DNA of 64,000 bases from Akkermansiaceae bacterium (lineage in GTDB: Bacteria; Verrucomicrobiota; Verrucomicrobiia; Verrucomicrobiales; DEV007), in NCBI GenBank assembly GCA_024233085.1, contig JACKQC010000003.1, positions 1 to 64,000 of the forward strand, given 5' to 3'. Positions 60,936-64,000 of this stretch are shown here, one piece after another. The translations under genes and the position numbers were made by a program. The notes beneath the pieces are model-generated. The model had not been told where the DNA came from. It was given only the letters and a program-made list of their open reading frames with translations, and did not search any database. Each line of letters opens with the position of its first letter. Within the stretch, counting starts at the first letter, position 1.

Positions 60936-61264
60936 GGGCGATTTTTGCGAAAAAACCCCGCCCCCATTTCGTTCGGGGGCGTCCACGAATCAGAGTGTCC
61001 CTCGGCGGCGGCGACGGGACGGTTTTCTCCCGCCCGGTCAAAAGCGGTTGGACAAGGAGTTTTCAAACGAACGACGTCCTCCCCGAAATCATTTCCAGGA
61101 TGGCCTTGCCACGATTCGCGACCGCCATTCATCCCTCGCGCCCGGCGCCGCGGGCTTGACCCCTTGGACGAATGATGATGAGATCGCGTGAGACTCCGGC
61201 ATCCAGCCCGTTTTTTCGGCGCGCGGTCCACCGTCCGGAGGGGTGAAAAACGACACAAAGATCC
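60936..61264. other. gene-free stretch with a family B repeat
   Basis: 329 bases. The middle (61040-61130) is a family B repeat; the rest is GC-rich filler with no recognisable signal. The promoter for the next small membrane-protein gene must lie near 61180-61260. Confidence 0.5.
61040..61130. repeat. family B interspersed repeat, copy 3
   Basis: AAAGCGGTTGGA, TTTTC, CCTCCCCGAAATC, CCAGGATGGCCTTGCCACGA and TTCGCGACCGCC appear in the same order and spacing as in the copies at 26936 and 54371. Confidence 0.78.
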
Positions 61265-61687
61265 ATGAAAATGCTTCGCTATCTCGGCGCCTGTCTGGCG
61301 GGTTTGTTGGCCGGTGGAATCGTCGTGGGGTTGGTGGAGGGCGTCAGTTCCCGCCTGCATCCGATGCCGCCCGGGCTCGATCCGAAGGACGGCGACGCGT
61401 TCAGAGAATGGGTGGCGACGCTGCCGACGAGCGCCTTTCTGATGCTGCTGGTGGCGTGGGGCGCCGGGTGTTTCACCGGCGCGGCGCTGGCGCGACGCCT
61501 CGCGCCCGAGCGATCGGCGATCCCGGCGGCGATCGTTTGCGCGCTGCAGACCGCGGCGACGGTTTTCAATCTGGTTTGGCTGCCGCACCCGGGATGGATG
61601 TGGCCGGCCGGCATCCTGGCCTGTCTGGCGGGCGGCTGTCTTGGGATGCTGCTGACGGCGCCGCCGAAGAGCGGCCAGGAGCGTTAG
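61265..61687 (+). CDS. small four-helix membrane protein
   Basis: 140 residues, no family recognised. Four membrane helices: about 7-28 (YLGACLAGLLAGGIVVGLVE), 55-75 (AFLMLLVAWGAGCFTGAAL), 86-103 (AAIVCALQTAATVF) and 112-132 (WPAGILACLAGGCLGMLL). Gly- and Ala-rich helices suggest tight packing or a small transport/assembly role. The N-terminus is short and charged, so the ATG at 61265 is reasonable. Confidence 0.65.
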   Translation: MKMLRYLGACLAGLLAGGIVVGLVEGVSSRLHPMPPGLDPKDGDAFREWVATLPTSAFLMLLVAWGAGCFTGAALARRLAPERSAIPAAIVCALQTAATVFNLVWLPHPGWMWPAGILACLAGGCLGMLLTAPPKSGQER

Positions 61688-61813
61688 GAGACTGTTGAAA
61701 AACTCTGAAACGAAACAGCTATCGAGATTTTTAGTGTTTGGCTTCGTCAACCGTTTCGCTCATCGGGTACTCGCGGTTCGAAAAATATCCGGGGGACTCA
61801 GCGTCCCGCCACT

Positions 61814-62302
61814 TCAAAGGGCCAGCCGGAAGGCGGCCGTGAATCGCCGCGTCGTTTCATCGAACCGAAAATCGAGCCGTGCCCCCAGCAGTCGCGCGTA
61901 GGCCTCGCACAGCGTCAGCCCCAGTCCAAACCGGTCCGCCTCGGTGCGCGAAGGATCCGCCTGCCAGAATGGCTCGCGCAGCCGTTCCAGCGTTGTGGAG
62001 TCGAAATCCGGCGCGTCGTTGGCGATTTCCACCCCGTCCCCCCGGAGCGACACCGCCACCCTCGAGCCGGGCGGGGCATAGGTCGTGGCGTTTTGGAGGA
62101 GATTGCGGAGGATCGCCTCGACGATGTCCGGATCGGTTCGCCACGCGGGCTTCGCCGTCTCGGCGTCGCCAAACTCGATGACGACTCGCGGCCCGTCCGC
62201 CGCGGGGTCGGCTCCGTGACGTTGCGCGCATTTTTCAAGGAGGGAGAGAGGATCGACCGGAACGGCCCGGATTTCCGTCGTGCCGGAGTCGGCCGCGTGC
62301 AT
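61814..62302 (-). pseudogene. truncated sensor histidine kinase (C-terminal ATPase domain only)
   Basis: 162 residues. The HATPase_c domain is well conserved: N box ILRNLLQNATTYA, G1-like VEIANDAPDF, F box LREPFWQADPSRTEADRFGLGLTLC, then GARLDFRFDE. The start of the frame (ADSGTTEIRAVPVDPLSLLEKC) matches the linker after the dimerisation helices, but the phospho-His domain and all sensor and membrane parts are missing. It cannot work as a normal kinase. Its 5' edge meets the broken 5' edge of a PAP2 phosphatase gene on the other strand at about 62300. Confidence 0.75.
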
Positions 62303-62305
62303 CGC

Positions 62306-62773
62306 GGAGAGGCCCTCGTTGCCGCCGTGATGGCCGGGCTCGTCTGCAACATCCTGCGATTCGGCATGGGACGCCCGCGGCCGGATTCGGGGCTACCGGA
62401 CGGGTTTCACGGCCCTCATTTGGCCTCGAAATACCACGGATTCCCCTCGGGACACGCGACCACCGCTTTCGCCACGGCGGTTCCCCTGATATTTGCCCTG
62501 CCGCCGGTCGGGGCGGCCGCTTTTTTCGTGGCCTGCGGCGTCGCCTGGTCGCGGGTTCACCTGAACCGCCATCGTCCGTCCGATGTTTTCGCGGGAGCGC
62601 TGCTCGGCTGCTGGTTCGGCTGCGCGGCGGGCCGGCGGTTGCGCGAAATTCGGAGGCGAATCTCGCGAGAACCCGCCTTCCGCCCCGACATCGCGGCGTC
62701 GACGCGGTTCTCCGGAGCAATTTCCCGGCATCATCCGCCCGCGACGCGGGAAGCCTGGCGCCGGCCGGCCTGA
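62306..62773 (+). pseudogene. truncated PAP2-family phosphatase
   Basis: The frame from 62306 contains the three PAP2 signatures in order: GMGRPRP, FPSGHATTAFATA and SRVHLNRHRPSDVFAG, so the catalytic His and Arg residues are intact. The N-terminal part that normally holds the first membrane helices is missing; recognisable sequence begins at GEALVAAVMAGLVCNILRF. The only downstream ATG is at 62330. It may once have been a lipid phosphatase or undecaprenyl-pyrophosphate phosphatase-like enzyme. The break point abuts the truncated histidine kinase gene. Confidence 0.7.
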
Positions 62774-62878
62774 GCCGGGGAGCGCGGAAGGTCCCCTCCC
62801 TCGCCGGCACTTTCGCCTCCGGCGTTCCCGGCGAAAACGGCGCTTCCCCAATTCGCTCAAACCCGCTAAAAGCGGGAC

Positions 62879-63601
62879 ATGAAACACTCCCTGCCTTCGC
62901 TCGCCCTTTTCCTCACCCTCGCACTCCCGACATCGGTCGCCCGCGCCGATGAGCACGGCGAGTTGATCTTTTCCGACGATTTCGACCGTGCCGAATCCCA
63001 GGAAACCAAGGACGAACCCGGAAACGGCTGGGGCACCAACAGCCAGTCGCGCGCCAAGGGCCACAAACAGGTCGACCTCGCGGACGGCGCGATGCGGATC
63101 TTCATCCACGCGGAAGCGGACCACGCGGTCTCCGTCACCCACCCCGCGGAATTCACCGACGGCGCCGTGGCGATGAAATTTCAGCTCGAGGACCCGAAGG
63201 ACAGCCTGGGCCTCGACTTCGCCGACGCGGAGGAGAAATCCGTCCACGCCGGCCATCTCTTCGCGGTGCGCTGCAAGCCCGACGCGGTCCAGGTCCAGGA
63301 CCTCAAGAACGGCAGCATGAACCTCGAGATCCGCGAAGCCCGGCTCAACCAATCCCTGACGAAAGCGCAGAAGGACCTTATCGCCGGCCTGACGAAAAAT
63401 TTCCCCGCCGAAATCGCCATCGGCCAGTGGCATGACCTCCTCGTGGAAATCGCCGGCGACACCGTGACCGTCTCCGTGGACGGCAAGGAGGCCGGGCATT
63501 TCTCCGCCGCCGGCTTCGCCCACCCCACCAAGCGGATGCTCCGCCTCTCCGTCCCCCGCAACGCCGTCGTCGATGAGGTCCGAATCTGGCGGAAGGGGTG
63601 A
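62879..63601 (+). CDS. secreted DUF1080-like / LamG-type protein
   Basis: 240 residues with a signal peptide (cleavage near ARAD). The rest is a beta-sandwich: ELIFSDDFDRAESQETKDEPGNGW, GAVAMKFQLEDP, LGLDFADAEEKSVHAGHLFAVR, WHDLLVEIAGDTVTVSVDGKEAGH, VDEVRIWRKG. Resembles the DUF1080 (3-keto-glucoside hydrolase-like) and concanavalin-like group abundant in planctomycetes and verrucomicrobia; catalytic ability is unclear. It stands alone. Confidence 0.75.
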   Translation: MKHSLPSLALFLTLALPTSVARADEHGELIFSDDFDRAESQETKDEPGNGWGTNSQSRAKGHKQVDLADGAMRIFIHAEADHAVSVTHPAEFTDGAVAMKFQLEDPKDSLGLDFADAEEKSVHAGHLFAVRCKPDAVQVQDLKNGSMNLEIREARLNQSLTKAQKDLIAGLTKNFPAEIAIGQWHDLLVEIAGDTVTVSVDGKEAGHFSAAGFAHPTKRMLRLSVPRNAVVDEVRIWRKG

Positions 63602-63744
63602 GATCGGGTTTCTCAAAGCGCCTTCTGCGCGAATAGCTTGCAAAATTTGGGTGATTTATCGCGATGGATTCAAAATCCCGAAATATCTTGTGTTCTGAAG
63701 CGCAGTTTGACGTCCCCCCGTTCAAGGCTAATTTCTGGTAAGTC

Positions 63745-64000
63745 ATGGCGAGGCAAGTGATTCAGCCCAACCCGGTTACCCTCCCGGTCGACCCGGAATA
63801 TCCCGGTCCAAAAGAAACTGGGTGGACCAAAAGGACAATCGACAGCCTTGCCACCGAAATTGCCGAAAAATTAGGTTACCAACCGGGGCAGGATCTTGAG
63901 CCGCTGGTTGAGAGGCTCAACGGAAGAGTCGTGATTGGCCCGGTTGATGCCACCGGCAGCACGGGATTCCTCAAAGTTGAAGGCGATGGTTCTTTTCTGA
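63745..64000 (+). CDS. N-terminal part of a probable ImmA/IrrE-type metallopeptidase (cut by window end)
   Basis: 85 residues visible from ATG 63745; the frame stays open to the end. After a Pro-rich start comes DSLATEIAEKLGYQPGQDLEPLVERLNGRVVIG, which resembles the region before the HExxH domain of ImmA/IrrE proteins (helix, then LEPLVERLGG). The metallopeptidase motif itself lies beyond the window. Base composition here and in the 140 bases upstream is less GC-rich than in preceding genes, hinting at acquired DNA. ImmA-type proteins often pair with a repressor they cleave. Confidence 0.5.
   Translation, partial: MARQVIQPNPVTLPVDPEYPGPKETGWTKRTIDSLATEIAEKLGYQPGQDLEPLVERLNGRVVIGPVDATGSTGFLKVEGDGSFL

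Noticed and set aside
63664..63741. 25-codon ORF just before the ImmA-like gene
   Set aside because: Too short, no family signal and no ribosome-binding site; probably chance.

Overview
The window is GC-rich DNA that reads like a member of the PVC superphylum, most likely Verrucomicrobiota. This is an inference from gene content: secreted sulfatases, ThuA and PVC-type dehydrogenase domains, ceramidase-like proteins, PQQ-type propellers, a DUF6807/PmoA-like protein, and an ECF sigma factor coupled to a Ser/Thr kinase. They sit beside single-copy bacterial housekeeping genes (rpsB-tsf, argS, trxB, smpB, rpoZ, rpsT, tilS, serS, lgt). No rRNA, tRNA, CRISPR array or transposase gene was seen.

Layout. 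Positions 1-1317 are the end of an integron-type gene-cassette array: two unknown ORFs, visibly less GC-rich than what follows, each bounded by attC-like sites with matching R''/R' boxes. Positions 1824-10726 (minus) look like one transcription unit holding a 1585-residue secreted beta-rich protein, an ECF sigma factor and a transmembrane Ser/Thr kinase, preceded by a PmoA-like protein. Positions 10890-33628 form a catabolic/exported region: four sulfatases, SGNH and alpha/beta hydrolases, a sugar isomerase-like protein, Gfo/Idh/MocA, propeller and ceramidase-like proteins, and a giant ThuA-discoidin-SGNH-PVC dehydrogenase-cupredoxin gene. The stretch 14.4-18.2 kb carries six frame breaks in two neighbouring genes, so it is either decaying or badly sequenced. 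Positions 33805-42929 hold a propeller protein with a methyltransferase-like insert, another ceramidase-like protein, a NamZ-like muramidase, a 3D-domain-like protein, and GNAT, MarR and SDR genes. Positions 43294-54227 are the housekeeping core. Positions 54228-55342 are a gene-free repeat cluster. Positions 55343-63601 hold an esterase-like protein, a hicBA toxin-antitoxin pair overlapping a ceramidase-like gene, lgt, small genes, and two genes truncated head to head at about 62.3 kb. The last 400 bases become less GC-rich and open a probable ImmA/IrrE-type gene.

The catabolic genes fit a bacterium that degrades sulfated polysaccharides and other polymers outside the cytoplasm: sulfatases remove sulfate, esterases remove acyl groups, and dehydrogenases and isomerases process sugars. 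No glycoside hydrolase of a well-known family was recognised.

Three families of short interspersed repeats run through the intergenic spaces. (A) A hairpin built from AACAGGGTTGRGTC and its complement, in eight places. (B) An 85-90 bp element at 26.9, 54.4 and 61.1 kb. (C) A 324-bp MITE-like element at 54853-55176 with 18-bp terminal inverted repeats, inserted inside a family-A hairpin. A 21-bp tandem array lies next to it.
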